The notes under the pieces were generated by a model. It saw only the letters and a list, made by a program, of their open reading frames with translations, ran no database searches and was not told where the DNA came from. From Scilla litardierei (Eukaryota > Streptophyta > Magnoliopsida > Asparagales > Asparagaceae), in contig CM061141.1 of the NCBI GenBank assembly GCA_030789695.1, positions 163,647,579-163,711,578 on the forward strand: 64,000 nucleotides of DNA, given 5' to 3'. Each line of letters starts with the position of its first letter. Position 1 is the stretch's first letter. A program made the position numbers and the translations under genes. Shown here one piece after another: positions 44,678 to 55,972 of the stretch.

Positions 44678-44682
44678 CTTAG
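44678..44682. repeat. Target site duplication of element E, right copy
   Basis: CTTAG, matching 28328-28332. Confidence 0.95.
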
Positions 44683-45460
44683 GACTAGTGGACTATTTAC
44701 TGATTAGTCGATCACTACTGAGTTACTATCTTCTTCTTTTCTGATCATAACCAATGTGTGATCTATGCTCTTGTCTATCATAAATACTCAAAGTTTCTTC
44801 ATGCGCTTTTCGTGAGGAATTTATAATCATTGTGAGACTCTAATAGCCCGTTTCTTACTTCAGTAGTGAACATGATTACAACATGTCATCAATTGATAAC
44901 GACCCTAGATGAGGGTACCAACCCCCATTTTAGAACCGTCATCATTTGCTTTGTGAGACTGAAATCTCTTCGAGATAACCTGGGCCTTACAGTGATAGAT
45001 TCCATGCAGTCTGGTCCCTTCGTTTTTACTAATTTGCTAATGTGTCTAGGGTATGGTATAGAATCAAACCATATTACACCTTAAACCCTTTGAGTCAAAT
45101 GTGATCACATAGTTATTGGTGGGATGACACTTGTTAACTCTTAACAAGTTCATCTACTATCCTGGCCAGGGGTTTACTATGGATCCATTTACTCAACTAC
45201 GACACTGACCTCCCATACTAGAGTAGACGAATCCCAGTAGTGTGGCCACTCCTTCACATGCTTCCAACTATACCCAGTAGGTACATACACATTAGCTGTA
45301 CAACCAATGTTTAATAACTACCTAAGTACAATTTTCCACATGCAATGTCCTTTAGCACATCTTTAGTCAAAGGACTAATCTGCACATACTATCACCTGAG
45401 ATCTTCTGTTGACACTCAAAGTATTATAACCATGCAAAAGTATTTTGGGTGAGTCGTTCT

Positions 45461-45484
45461 GTGAACTTGTTCTCCAACAAGCAC
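45461..45484 (-). other. Covarying U3 hairpin, element F
   Basis: Sense arms CTTGTT and AACAAG with loop GGAG, flanked by GTG and CAC. Relative to D, two base pairs are changed on both sides. Confidence 0.65.
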
Positions 45485-45839
45485 ATGCGCATTATCTAAT
45501 GATGTCCCTACATCAAATGACTATAAGGCCAGTCACTACCATCCAATGGTATGATTAATACTCGCTGGTCTAACCAAAATATCGATGTAATGTCTCGATA
45601 TTTCTCTAACTAGGAATAGATTTAAACATATGATCAACGGACACATTGGCCTCATTATCATGATCTCATCATGTTCCCACTGTTACTTTCATAAATCCCA
45701 TGAGTTTATCCATGTATCATATATTCATAAGAATAAGAAACGAAGTGACACAGATGATATCATAGATAAATATTACTAAATAGTTTACTATTATTTTGAA
45801 TGAGATGTCAAATATAATTACAATAATTGTCTTAAGGGC

Positions 45840-45844
45840 ATACA
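45840..45844. repeat. Target site duplication of element G, left copy
   Basis: ATACA, repeated at 53880-53884. Confidence 0.95.
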
Positions 45845-46170
45845 TGTTGGATCTGGATCCTAGACTAGAGGGGGGGTGAATAGGCTAATAAAAAAATTCT
45901 AGTGCAACCCACGAGAAATCACACGCAGTTTAAAGCACAACCAGAGTAATGAAAAGCAGACACAGAGTACACAGCAGATTTACCCTGGTTCGGTCGTCCC
46001 AACGACCTACTCCAGCCCCCAAAGCTAATACTAGATTGAATAGTGCAATAGGTACAAAGTCACAAGTTAGAGCACGCTCAAAGCACCCTCTACGCCTCTA
46101 CACTCGCCAGACTCTCAGTACCCCCACACACAGTGTTTCCTCTCACTATCAATCCTAGCAAAGCTTTCTA

Positions 46171-46224
46171 CCAGCTAGTCCCAAACTAGCTGGGTCCCAC
46201 TTGTCTAGTCCCAACTAGACAAGT
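46171..46224 (-). other. Twin hairpins in R-U5 of element G
   Basis: Perfect arms CCAGCTAGT/ACTAGCTGG with loop CCCAA (46171-46193) and ACTTGTCTAGT/ACTAGACAAGT with loop CCCA (46199-46224). A third, GGTCGT/ACGACC with loop CCCA, lies at 45992-46007. The copies recur in the other LTR near 51797-51850. Confidence 0.7.
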
Positions 46225-47772
46225 CCCAAAATAGTCCACAAAAATAGGTAAAAGTTTCCCCTACAGAGAACGTTACACTAAGACACAAATAAAGGAGTTT
46301 AGAGTTTAGAAATTCTTAGTTTGTGTCTGTGTAGGCATCTCTATCAATCAGCACGTCGTCAGCTCCAATCTGACGCAAACGGTGTCTCAATTCGACTCCT
46401 GGATGTCAAGATATGCACTGGTCTGTGCGTAAAGCAATTTCAGTTCAATCCTTTATAATTCCTCGGTCTGTGCGCTCAGCAACTACCTTAAATAAGGCTG
46501 TCGGTGTGTAAAGCAAACCAGTTCAAACTTTTTTAAATAACGGCCTGTGCGCAAAGCAGCTTTCTTAGACAAACACCCTGCCACGTCAGCATGTAAGTAT
46601 TTCCTCTTTCTTTCGCACGCAGGGGTCTTCGTTGGCATTTTTGAGCGGCGGTCGTCAGCGACGCTCCGAGCAACAACTTCAGTTTGTGTGACGACGGCGG
46701 AGCTCTTTTGTTGGCGGCGACGGTGACTGCGAGCTTTGAAGAGGAGCGATCTCCGGTGATGATAACAGTCGGAGGCGGCAGCGACTTCGCCTCACGGTGG
46801 CTCTTTCTCCGTTGCGGTCTCCGCAGCAGTAAGCTCTCCTCCAATTGCGGCGTCTTCTTCTTTTTCTTCTCCGATCGTCTTCGACAGCGAGCGCTTGGCG
46901 ATAGGAGCTTCAGTCAATAGAGATACGTCATTTTATTCGTGCACTCAGAGTGTTCGATCGAATGTCTGACCGAAGATCCTCTGCTACTTCGGCGGCGAGA
47001 TTTGGATGGCGACGACGGAATCTTTAGAAGACAGCGACGGCGACTGTGTCTTGATGGCTGCAGCGACGTCGTAAAGCGGCAGCGGCTCTCCTTCGTCGGC
47101 GGTGAGAGCGGTGAGGGCCGTTCGTTCGACTGCAGCAAAGCTCCGGCAAGCTTCTCTTCGATGTCGAGACGAATGACGTTCTCCGATCAGCGGCGAGCTC
47201 GTAGCAGCGGCTGCGGAAAAAGATGTTGACGGTGGTGGCTTCTTCTTCGTCTCCGTTTGCAGCAGCGGTGATCTCGTCGCGGCTTCGTCGACTCGGCAGC
47301 GACACAAAAGAACGTCGGTGGCGTACGACGAAGACTTCACAGCAAGGGTTCGTTGGCGACGATGGTCCACGGCAGCCGGAAATTTCTTCAATGATGACGC
47401 ATCACCCTGATGCGTGCCTTGCAACACTTGTGTCCAGGATGCTTGAGCATGTTGGTGCAAGCTCTTTGTTTGTAGATGGAGCACAAAATTTACGGCCTGG
47501 GATTGGAGATATGCAATGAGTTCCTTTCTGCTATGGAGCTTCAATATTTAAGGATGATTTCGGCAAGGAGAATGGTTTGAAGCTTTAGGATATTTCTTTG
47601 TATTGGCCGCAATATAGATGATTGGGTTTAATATTTGGTATAGGCCAGCTTTTTGTGAATGTCGCATACCCTTGGGAGTTCTTGTATGGCCGTACTATAA
47701 ATTTTGTGTTTCCCAAAAGTTGTTGCTCAATTTTGCGTTACGGCCGCCATAAAACATTAGGGTTGAGGGGAT

Positions 47773-47785
47773 GGCTTATATAGAG
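47773..47785 (-). promoter_or_regulatory. TATA box of element G 3' LTR
   Basis: Sense CTCTATATAAGCC; the 5' LTR copy is at 53401-53413. Confidence 0.75.
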
Positions 47786-48251
47786 TATAGGAGATGAATT
47801 GTCAAAGATAGGATCCCTAGTATTTAGGAAAGATTTGAGGCCATCTTTGAATAGGAAATCAAGTAGGATTTGAATAGGATTGGAAATACGAATTTAGAAT
47901 TTGATCTCCATGGTAATTGAGATTGAAAATACAAATTGTGAATTTGAGTTTTACTAGGAGTTGGTATTGGCTAAGAAGTTTGTATATCCATAGGATAAAT
48001 TCCAATAACCAAATAGGATTTGGCTCCATCTCTTCATGTTGGACCAAGTCCAACTTTGTTCCATATTGACCAAGTCAAACTACTTTGTGCACACACACTC
48101 CATCTCTCCCAATGTGCTATACGAATAGCAATTCTGCCAAATAGCCTAGATATATTGTTTCGCCAAGCCTGAAACATACTAAACACACACGTCAGATATA
48201 ACAACACGTTTGTCATCATCAAACCAAGATCCTAGATCGTTGCTTCCAACA

Positions 48252-48263
48252 ATCTCCCCCTTT
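48252..48263 (-). other. Polypurine tract of element G
   Basis: Sense AAAGGGGGAGAT directly before the LTR TGTTGG. Confidence 0.88.
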
Positions 48264-49554
48264 TGGTGATGACAAACCCATAAAAGATTTAAGCAATAGA
48301 AATGAGTGTGTGGAGTGTGTTGAAGGGTGTAGTGTAATGCAATATGAGTCATGGAATGAATATTCAAGCACTACTACATGGCATGCACCAACTAATAGCA
48401 AAAACAATAGCATGCTCCCCCTTCTCTCAAGCTCCCCCTTCAACAAATATTCAAGTATATTTCAAGCTCCCCCTTCAACAAATAATACCGACATCGAACC
48501 ATGTCAAAATCTTTTCTTTCTCCCCCTTTGTAATCACCAAAAGTGGATTAATGAAGTCACAGAAATATCCCATGCAAAAATAAATCATTATTAGATGTAG
48601 CGTGTAAATTGCATGAGCATTCCAAGTAATAGACAAGTCAAGTTCATAGAATTTCATACCAAGACTTCTCCACCTTTGTGTAAGTGAAAAGATATAGACA
48701 ATAAAGTGCTAGAGGAGATTCAATTTCAGAAAATCAACCAAAACAATCCACATTTTCCATTTTTCATGAATATCACGAGGATTGACTTTTCCCACCTCAT
48801 CAGAGATGAGTTCAAGTTACCGAACCCCAAAACATAGCCTAAAAGGACTTTTAAATATGGGGTGGCATTGCTTGACGAGTTATATACACCAACGCTAATG
48901 ATTACCCATGTAGCACAAGTTGGATACTCGTGGGTTGTGTATTAGCCATGAAGTGTATCCATTTTCCATACGGAGCAAATATTTTTTTTTTCATTCTTTT
49001 GTGCTCAATTTTAATTCATGGCTAAACACATCATATCCCTTAGAAATTTCAGAAATTAATCATTCCTACATTCACTTTCCATTATTCTTCAAAAGAATCT
49101 CCAAAAGCACTAAAAAGTCAAATATCGTGAAAGTGCAAATGTAGGTGTAGAAGTCAAGTTTGAAACTTATGAGACATGTCATGGCTACTAAAAAGAATAA
49201 CATCATGTTCATGTAGCTACAACAATAATGAATTGACTTTTGCAAGGGATAAATTTGATCATTCATAAAGTACCACTTAAGAGATTCATAAGAGGATATT
49301 CAATAAGCACAATTTTTTTTTGGATTTTTGTTTTTTTTTCAATTTTTTTTGTTTTTTTAGAAATAAAAACATTAAAAAATCATGCATGCAAGCACACAAA
49401 ACAAAATAAAAACAAGCATACCAAAAAAATATATGAAGGTATGCAATGAAATGCAAAGATGGATAGAAAATTATACCTTCTCGTCGCTTTTTGACGAAGG
49501 AGCTAAAAGAATGAAACATTGAATTTAACACTCCTCGCCAAAACTCCATCACAC
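48264..49554 (-). other. Noncoding region between gag and 3' LTR, element G
   Basis: AT-rich, with several CTCCCCCTTCAACAA repeats (48417-48480) and homopolymer runs (49310-49380). No supported gene. In autonomous SIRE elements pol would follow gag here. Confidence 0.7.
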
Positions 49555-51429
49555 CTACATGAAAGGTGTTAAGTGTGACCTTGGAATCAAACAAGGTCTA
49601 CTAGTGTTAGCCAATATTGTTTTAGGAACCCACACTTGTTTAAACTTGATGTTTGTGTTCCTAAATTTACAATAATATGAAGTGTGGCCTACACTATCAC
49701 AAGTAAAGCACTTTGCATATAAGTTCTTTGCAATAGAAGGTGCATTGTGGAATTTCTTGAATTTTGGCTTTTCAACATTTTTCAAGCCAAATCCAAGTCC
49801 TCTTCTATTATTGCCATATAATTGATTCTCTAAAATATTATCCAACGATTGTTTTCCCATAGAGAATTTCTTAATGGCCAATTCAAGATTAGAGACTTTG
49901 GATTTCAACAATCTATTTTCTTCCACAAGCAATGTGCATTTACTTATAAAAGCTCTCTTGTTTTCCTCTTCCTTCTTTTCAAATTCAACCATTTTTCTTT
50001 TAAAATCATTATCCAACATGCAGAATTTATCGTTAAGCTCTCTAATAACATAGTCTTTTTCAGTTTCGAGCTTAATCAAATCAAGTTTAAGCATGCTAAT
50101 ATTATTCATCAAGGAAGAGCAAGAGAGACAAGGTGCTTCATCATTAAAACTGGATTTTTCCTTTTTCAAAATATCAATAGTAGAGTCACGTGCAACAATA
50201 TCAATTTTGAGTTTTTCAATCTCTTTAGACATTTCATATTCAGATTGTTGCATTTCAAAGTTCTCATTTTGATAATCATCTATAGTGGATTCAAGCTCTA
50301 CTATTTTATCTTGCATTTCTTTACAAAGAGTAAGGAGTTCAGTTTTACTACCAGAAGTTACCTCATTGTGTATTCCCATCAATGCCATGCACGAATGGGC
50401 TTCGTGTTCCTCCTCCTCGCTCTCAGCTTCGCTATCCATGTCCCAAGTAAGCACCTTGGATTTTCCGTTTTCTTTAGCTACCTGAGCTGTCTCATGTGGG
50501 CAATCCCTCATTCGATGTCCTCTTTTCTTGCATTTAAAACCAGTCATTCTATTAGTAGTATTCTGATCATAATTTTGCTTAGAAGACTGAAAAAAGTTAG
50601 AGCGATTAAACCTGGGTGCCATTTCTGCTCTTCCTTGCTTGGTCTGGACAAACTTTCTGAAATTTCTGACCATTAGCGCTATGTCATCATCATCTTCTTC
50701 ACTTTCGTCAGCTTTCAGAGCAAGTGGCTTGGTAGCTTTCTCCTTTTCCTCAGGTTTCTCCCTTTCATCAATATTTTGCAATTCAAGCTCGTGGGACATT
50801 AAATTACCTATTAAGTCCTCCACCCTCATCTGTGACAAATCTTTCGCTTCTTGGATGGCAGTGCCTTTAGGCCTGAAAGAGCTTGGCAGAGCTCTTAATA
50901 TCTTCCTCACCTGCTCAAGGCTAGAATATGGCTTACCGAGCGAACTAGACTTGTAGACAATGTTGGTGAACCTCGCAAACATTTCTGATATCGTCTCTGA
51001 TGGTAGCATGCGAAATCCCTCGTATTCCATGCTCAAAAGTGCAAGTCTAGACTCCTTCACATGTGACGTTCCCTCATGCGTCACCTCCAAAGTATGCCAT
51101 ATTTCCTGCGCAGTTAGACAATGTGAGATTCTATTATATTCAGATTTATCAAGTGCACAAATGAGAGCATTCATAGCTTTAGCATTTAAGGAATAAGATT
51201 TCCAATCATTATCATCCCATTTGTCATTTGGTTTTTCAATCTCAGCATTTTCTACTTTAATTACAGGCAGTTTATATCCTTTTTCAATTATTTGCCAAGC
51301 CTTGTAATCAACAGAAATAAGGTAGATTTTCATACGATTTTTCCAATAAGCATAATCACCTCCGTTAAACCTAGGGGGACGGGAAACAGACTGACCCTCA
51401 GCAAAAGCACTATCCATATGGTTATTCAT
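49555..51429 (-). CDS. gag: Gag of element G, intact
   Basis: 624 codons, fully open. The start is the Met at 51429 (MNNHMDSAFAEGQSV), 30 bp after the primer site; an upstream in-frame Met overlaps the LTR and primer site and is unlikely. Domains: Copia gag N-terminus with PPRFNGGDYAYWKNRMKIYL, then the UBN2-type region with MNALICALDKSEYNRI and LEVTHEGTSHVKESR. A degenerate zinc knuckle follows near residue 300 (FKCKKRGHRMRDC, first Cys lost), then a long coiled coil (about residues 340-520) and FSMGKQSLDNILENQL. A second, complete CCHC knuckle CFTCDSVGHTSYYC lies near residue 570. It forms cytoplasmic particles that package element RNA. It is likely expressed from the LTR TATA box. Without pol it must use enzymes of a SIRE partner. 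Confidence 0.92.
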   Translation of the reverse strand: MNNHMDSAFAEGQSVSRPPRFNGGDYAYWKNRMKIYLISVDYKAWQIIEKGYKLPVIKVENAEIEKPNDKWDDNDWKSYSLNAKAMNALICALDKSEYNRISHCLTAQEIWHTLEVTHEGTSHVKESRLALLSMEYEGFRMLPSETISEMFARFTNIVYKSSSLGKPYSSLEQVRKILRALPSSFRPKGTAIQEAKDLSQMRVEDLIGNLMSHELELQNIDEREKPEEKEKATKPLALKADESEEDDDDIALMVRNFRKFVQTKQGRAEMAPRFNRSNFFQSSKQNYDQNTTNRMTGFKCKKRGHRMRDCPHETAQVAKENGKSKVLTWDMDSEAESEEEEHEAHSCMALMGIHNEVTSGSKTELLTLCKEMQDKIVELESTIDDYQNENFEMQQSEYEMSKEIEKLKIDIVARDSTIDILKKEKSSFNDEAPCLSCSSLMNNISMLKLDLIKLETEKDYVIRELNDKFCMLDNDFKRKMVEFEKKEEENKRAFISKCTLLVEENRLLKSKVSNLELAIKKFSMGKQSLDNILENQLYGNNRRGLGFGLKNVEKPKFKKFHNAPSIAKNLYAKCFTCDSVGHTSYYCKFRNTNIKFKQVWVPKTILANTSRPCLIPRSHLTPFM

Positions 51430-51458
51430 GGTCAATCCTAGGCTAGATCCCAAAACCT

Positions 51459-51470
51459 GCTCTAATACCA
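51459..51470 (-). other. Primer binding site of element G
   Basis: Sense TGGTATTAGAGC, one base different from the initiator-Met consensus (TGGTATCAGAGC), two bases after the LTR. Confidence 0.85.
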
Positions 51471-51472
51471 CT

Positions 51473-53879
51473 TGTTGGATCTGGATCCTAGACTAGAGGG
51501 GGGGTGAATAGGCTAATAAAAAAATTCTCGTGCAACCTTAAGAGAAATCACACGCAGTTAAAAGCACAACCAGAGTAATGAAAAGCAGACACAGAGTACA
51601 CAGCAGATTTACCCTGGTTCGGTCGTCCCAACGACCTACTCCAGCCCCCAAAGCTAATACTAGATTGAATAGTGCAATAGGTACAAAGTCACAAGTTAGA
51701 GCACGCTCAGAGCACCCTCTACGCCTCTACACTCGCCAGACTCTCAGTACCCCACACACAGTGTTTCCTCTCACTATCAATCCTAGCAAAGCTTTCTACC
51801 AGCTAGTCCCAAACTAGCTGGGTCCCACTTGTCTAGTCCCAACTAGACAAGTCCCAAAATAGTCCACAAAAATAGGTAAAAGTTTCCCCTACAGAGAACG
51901 TTACACTAAGACACAAATAAAGGAGTTTAGAGTTTAGAAATGCTCAGTTTGTGTCTGTGTAGGCGTCTCTGTCAATCAGCACGTCGTCAGCTCCAATCTG
52001 ACGCAAACGGTGTCTCAATTCGACTCCTGGATGTCAAGATATGCACTGGTCTGTGCGTAAAGCAATTTCAGTTCAATCCTTTATAATTCCTCGGTCTGTG
52101 CGCTCAGCAACTCCCTTAAATAAGGCTGTCGGTGTGCAAAGCAAACCAGTTCAAACTATTTTAAATAACGGCCTGTGCGCAAAGCAGCTTCCTTAGACAA
52201 ACACCCTGCCACGTCAGCATGTAAGTATTTCCTCTTTCTTTCGCACGCAGGGGTCTTCGTTGGCGTTTTTGAGCGGCGGTCGTCAGCGACGCTCCGAGCA
52301 ACAACTTCAGTTTGTGTGACGGCGGCGGAGCTCTTTTGTTGGCGGCGACGGTGACTGCGAGCTTTGAAGAGGAGCGATCTCCGGTGATGATAACAGTCGG
52401 AGGCGGCAGCGACTTCGCCTCACGGTGGCTCTTTCTCCGTTGCGGTCTCCGCAGCAGTAAGCTCTCCTCCAATTGCGGCGTCTTCTTCTTGTTCTTCTCC
52501 GATCGTCTTCGACAGCGAGCGCTTGGCGATAGGAGCTTCGGTCAATGGAGATACGTCATTTTATTCATGCACTCAGAGTGTTCGATCGAATGTCTGACCG
52601 AAGATCATCTGCTACTTCGGCGGCGAGATTTGGATGGTGACGGCGGAATCTTTAGAAGACAGCGACGACGACTGTGTCTTGATGGCTGCAGCGATGCCGT
52701 AAAGAGGCAGCGGCTCTCCTTCGTCGGCGGTGAGAGCGGTGAGGGCCGTTCGTTCGACTGCAGCAAAGAACCGGCGAGCTTCTCTTCGATGTCGAGACAA
52801 ATGACGTTCTCCGATCAGCGGCGAGCTCGTAGCAGCGGCTGCGGAAAAAGATGTTGACGGTGGTGGCTTCTTCGTCGTCTCCGTTTGCAGCAGCGGTGAT
52901 CTCGTCGCAGCTTCGTCGACTCGGCAGCGGCACAAAAGAACGTCGGTGGCGTACGACGAAGACTTCACAGCAAGGGTTCGTTGGCGACGATGGTCCACGG
53001 CAGCCGGAAATTTCTTCAATGATGACGCATCACCCTGATGCGTGCCTTGCAACACTTGTGTCCAGGATGCTTGAGCATGTTGGTGCAAGCTCTTTGTTTG
53101 TAGATGGAGCACAAAATTTACAGCCTGGGATTGGAGATATGCAATGAGTTCCTTTCTGCTATGGAGCTTCAATATTTAAGGATGATTTCGGCAAGGAGAA
53201 TGGTTTGAAGCTTTAGGATATTTCTTTGTATTGGCCGCAATATAGATGATTGGGTTTAATATTTGGTATAGGCCAGCTTTTTGTGAATGTCGCATACCCT
53301 TGGGAGTTCTTGTATGGCCGTACTATAAATTTTGTGTTTCCCAAAAGTTGTTGCTCAATTTTGCGTTACGGCCGCCCTAAAACATTAGGGTTGAGGGGAT
53401 GGCTTATATAGAGTATAGGAGATGAATTGTCAAAGATAGGATCCCTAGTATTTAGGAAAGATTTGAGGCCATCTTTGAATAGGAAATCAAGTAGGATTTG
53501 AATAGGATTGGAAATACGAATTTAGAATTTGATCTCCATGGTAATTGAGATTGAAAATACAAATTGTGAATTTGAGTTTTACTAGGAGTTGGTATTGGCT
53601 AAGAAGTTTGTATAGCCATAGGATAAATTCCAATAACCAAATAGGATTTGGCTCCATCTCTTCATGTTGGACCAAGTCCAACTTTGTTCCATATTGACCA
53701 AGTCAAACTACTTTGTGCACACACACTCCATCTCTCCCAATGTGCTATACGAATAGCAATTCTGCCAAATAGCCTAGATATATTGTTTCGCCAAGCCTGA
53801 AACATACTAAACACACACGTCAGATATAACAACACGTTTGTCATCATCAAACCAAGATCCTAGATCGTTGCTTCCAACA
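51473..53879 (-). repeat. 5' LTR of element G
   Basis: Same length and ends as 45845-48251, with only scattered single-base differences. TATA at 53401-53413. Confidence 0.95.
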
Positions 53880-53884
53880 ATACA
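53880..53884. repeat. Target site duplication of element G, right copy
   Basis: ATACA, matching 45840-45844. Confidence 0.95.
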
Positions 53885-54047
53885 TTCCACTAATACTCCC
53901 ACTTGCACTTACAGCCAATTATTACAGTACCTCATACTGATTTTGTCCATTAAACACTACAGTCTATTTTGTAGAAGGGCTTTCATGAGTGGGACTGTTA
54001 CATTATTGTCTGTACATACTCTTTGTATCTCAATATCACGATGTCAT
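53880..54047 (-). pseudogene. 3' end of pol and purine tract of Copia element F
   Basis: The sense frame NVTVPLMKALLQNRL and stop (53957-54004) matches the usual Copia pol ending (ADPLTKALLQ style). A purine-rich AGTGCAAGTGGGAGTATTAG follows just before the LTR of F. The rest of F pol is replaced by the border with H at 54048. Confidence 0.6.
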
Positions 54048-54288
54048 TGTAAGGATCGGATGTACCTTGCAATACTAACAACAAACACTCTAGGGGGAGT
54101 GAGTAGCGTAATGGCAATAATCGTGCAATTAAAAATTAAACTTGCAAATGTGGAATTATAAGTGCAAGAAGAATTTAAACAACACAATCAAGCAAACGCT
54201 AACACAAAGATTTTCCCCTGGTTTTCCAACTTTGGTACATCTAGCCACACCAATATTCACTATGATCCTACACAAGGTAGGGAATATG

Positions 54289-54475
54289 ATCTCACAAAGA
54301 GATACCCTACACAAGTGATTTGAACTCTCACAAAGAGAGAACCTAACTCTCACAAAGAGAGTACTCAACCAACCCTACACAAGGGTTAAATTCTCACAAA
54401 AGATAGAAACTAACTCTCACAAAGAAAGTTAGGGTTAAACTCTCACAAAGAGAGAAACTAACTCTCGCAAAGAAA
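54289..54475 (-). repeat. Hairpin array in R-U5 of LTR H
   Basis: Seven short inverted repeats of the form CTCTCACAAAGAGAG at about 54289, 54325, 54347, 54391, 54414, 54439 and 54461. The first has compensated ends (ATCTC/GAGAT). They lie about 240-430 nt from the LTR end, as in E and G. Confidence 0.65.
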
Positions 54476-54746
54476 GTTCGGGATAAACTTCACAAAGATG
54501 AAATAAATAATCTTACATATGCCTTGATGAGATGAAATACTCAATATGAACACAAGGCATGAAAGAGGACTCCAAGTGTTGAGATGAGCTTGATTGAACT
54601 TGGAGGATTTCCCCTGAGCTAGCTTCAATGTATCAAGAGGAATGTGCTTATGAGAGGGAAATGAGAGAAAGGAGTGGCTTTGAGATTCTTACTAATCTCC
54701 AATGTTAACCAAATGTTCCAAGAGTTCTAAATGAATTAAGCCCACT

Positions 54747-54758
54747 CCTATATATTGG
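54747..54758 (-). promoter_or_regulatory. TATA box of LTR H
   Basis: Sense CCAATATATAGG. Confidence 0.6.
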
Positions 54759-55905
54759 AATAAAAAAACCCCATAAAACCAAGCAAAAATGCAAGAGAAA
54801 CATTTCTACGATGTCTAGTTTTTGGCAGTTTACGGCTCGGACTGGCGCCTAATGAACAATGGACAGGCGACTGATCAACGGTCAGATTATTCTCAACGGC
54901 TATTGTCACACCCCACTTCCCAAAAATGTGGAGGCGAAGCGTGAGAAGGTCCGCTCAGACTTGAAGCTACAAAGCTGCAAGTCCGATAAGTGTCAATCAA
55001 CTTTAAAGAGCAGGTCCTTGCAACGCGAAACGGAACAAAGATAACAAAAGAAAATGAGACAAAAGATAAATCTCAGAATATCCATAATAATAAACTCCAA
55101 CATCGCAGAAAAGCCACCGGCTAAAAGAAAAGAGTCTAAAAAGAGGCCCCAGCATGGCCAACAAAAGTACAAAGTACAAAAGCAAAGAAATGGTGCTACG
55201 CACCGACAACTAACAGTAACCTAAGCAAAAGCAACTCAAATCAGTGTCTAAGACTGGTCACTGGTGTCCACAAACTCCTCGTCAAACGTAGGCTCCGGCT
55301 CAGCGTCAGCAAACACCTCGTCCTCAGCTACGGTCTCTGGCTCAGGGTCTAACATGTGACACCCAAAAGAGCAATGTGCACATGTCAGCAAGTCTAAAAA
55401 GACTTGTGCAAGGAAACTGAAAATACAAGTAAAAGCAACCTAGCAGTTCTAGCATGATGCAATGACATGGCAGTTAAAGTATGAGTGCAACAGGTAAAGT
55501 AAAGTATAACAAGCAACTAGCATGGCATGGCAAGAGTAACAAACTACTATCATTCACAAGTCACGTTTTCATGTCGTGCACAGAGTTCACGCCTTACAGC
55601 TGAAGTGGCTATACGGGCACACTTCTACACTGAGTGGTTGCTCAACCCTACCCCTCCACGTGTATCGAGCCAGGGCCTTACCCCCGAACGGGAATGCTCG
55701 CTTCTGGATCACGAGCCAGGAAGTGTTTTTCATGATGGCATAGGGGTGCACCTAGCCTGGACAAGCAAGTACAAGTATGTAGCGTGTGCTACGAATGCAA
55801 CATTCAATGCATAGATGTCATGACATGGCAAGTAGTAAAGCATACAGGTAAGGAATTTAAACTTGGCAGTTACAAATGCATGAACAGACAAGTTTAAAAG
55901 GGTTG

Positions 55906-55972
55906 GATCTAGCTTCGTTGTCAAGCTAGATCAAATGAGGTGACAGATCTAGTTTCGTTGTCAAACTAGATC
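55906..55972 (-). other. Twin hairpins in element I 3' LTR
   Basis: GATCTAGCTT/AAGCTAGATC (55906-55915 and 55923-55932) and GATCTAGTTT/AAACTAGATC (55946-55955 and 55963-55972), each with the loop CGTTGTC. The stems differ at one position, on both arms. Confidence 0.7.

Larger units (their letters stand above)
44678..45844 (-). repeat. Start of the 3' LTR of Copia element F
   Basis: Sense start TGTATGCCCTTAAGAC at 45844, preceded (after removal of G) by a purine tract and pol tail at 53880-54004. The overall order of motifs matches the D LTR, including the covarying hairpin, so F and D belong to related families. E interrupts it at 44678 and the LTR resumes at 28332. No gene is present. Confidence 0.75.
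45845..48251 (-). repeat. 3' LTR of element G
   Basis: Sense start TGTTGGAAGCAACGATC and end GGATCCAGATCCAACA. TATA at 47773-47785. Four GGTCTGTGCGTAAAGCA-type motifs lie at about 46418-46560. Hairpins are at 46171-46224. The GC-rich part at 46660-47440 has long but unconvincing reading frames. Confidence 0.95.
45845..53879 (-). mobile_element. Element G: gag-only SIRE-like retrotransposon (TR-GAG type)
   Basis: 8035 bp with two LTRs of 2407 bp each, nearly identical by eye, primer site, polypurine tract and ATACA duplication. The internal 3.2 kb holds one long open gag and no protease, integrase or RT. This fits the published TR-GAG class of non-autonomous elements. Intact gag and near-identical LTRs make it the youngest-looking complete element here. 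Confidence 0.93.
54048..54903 (-). repeat. LTR of element H, SIRE-like, interrupted by element I
   Basis: The plus-strand start TGTAAGGATCGG is the 3' end of an LTR read on the minus strand (compare TGTAAGGACCC of E). It has a sense TATA box CCAATATATAGG (54747-54758), a hairpin array and CAGGCGACTGA-like motifs near 54800-54890, related to the motif of E. It is either a solo LTR or the 3' LTR of an element continuing to the right beyond I. The presumed target duplication is gtcat (54043-54047), with its partner off the window. Confidence 0.65.

Noticed and set aside
46984..47544. 186-codon frame in both G LTRs (also 52612-53172)
   Set aside because: Presence in both LTRs is automatic. Overlapping frames are equally open because of GC-rich codon-like repeats, and no family is recognised.
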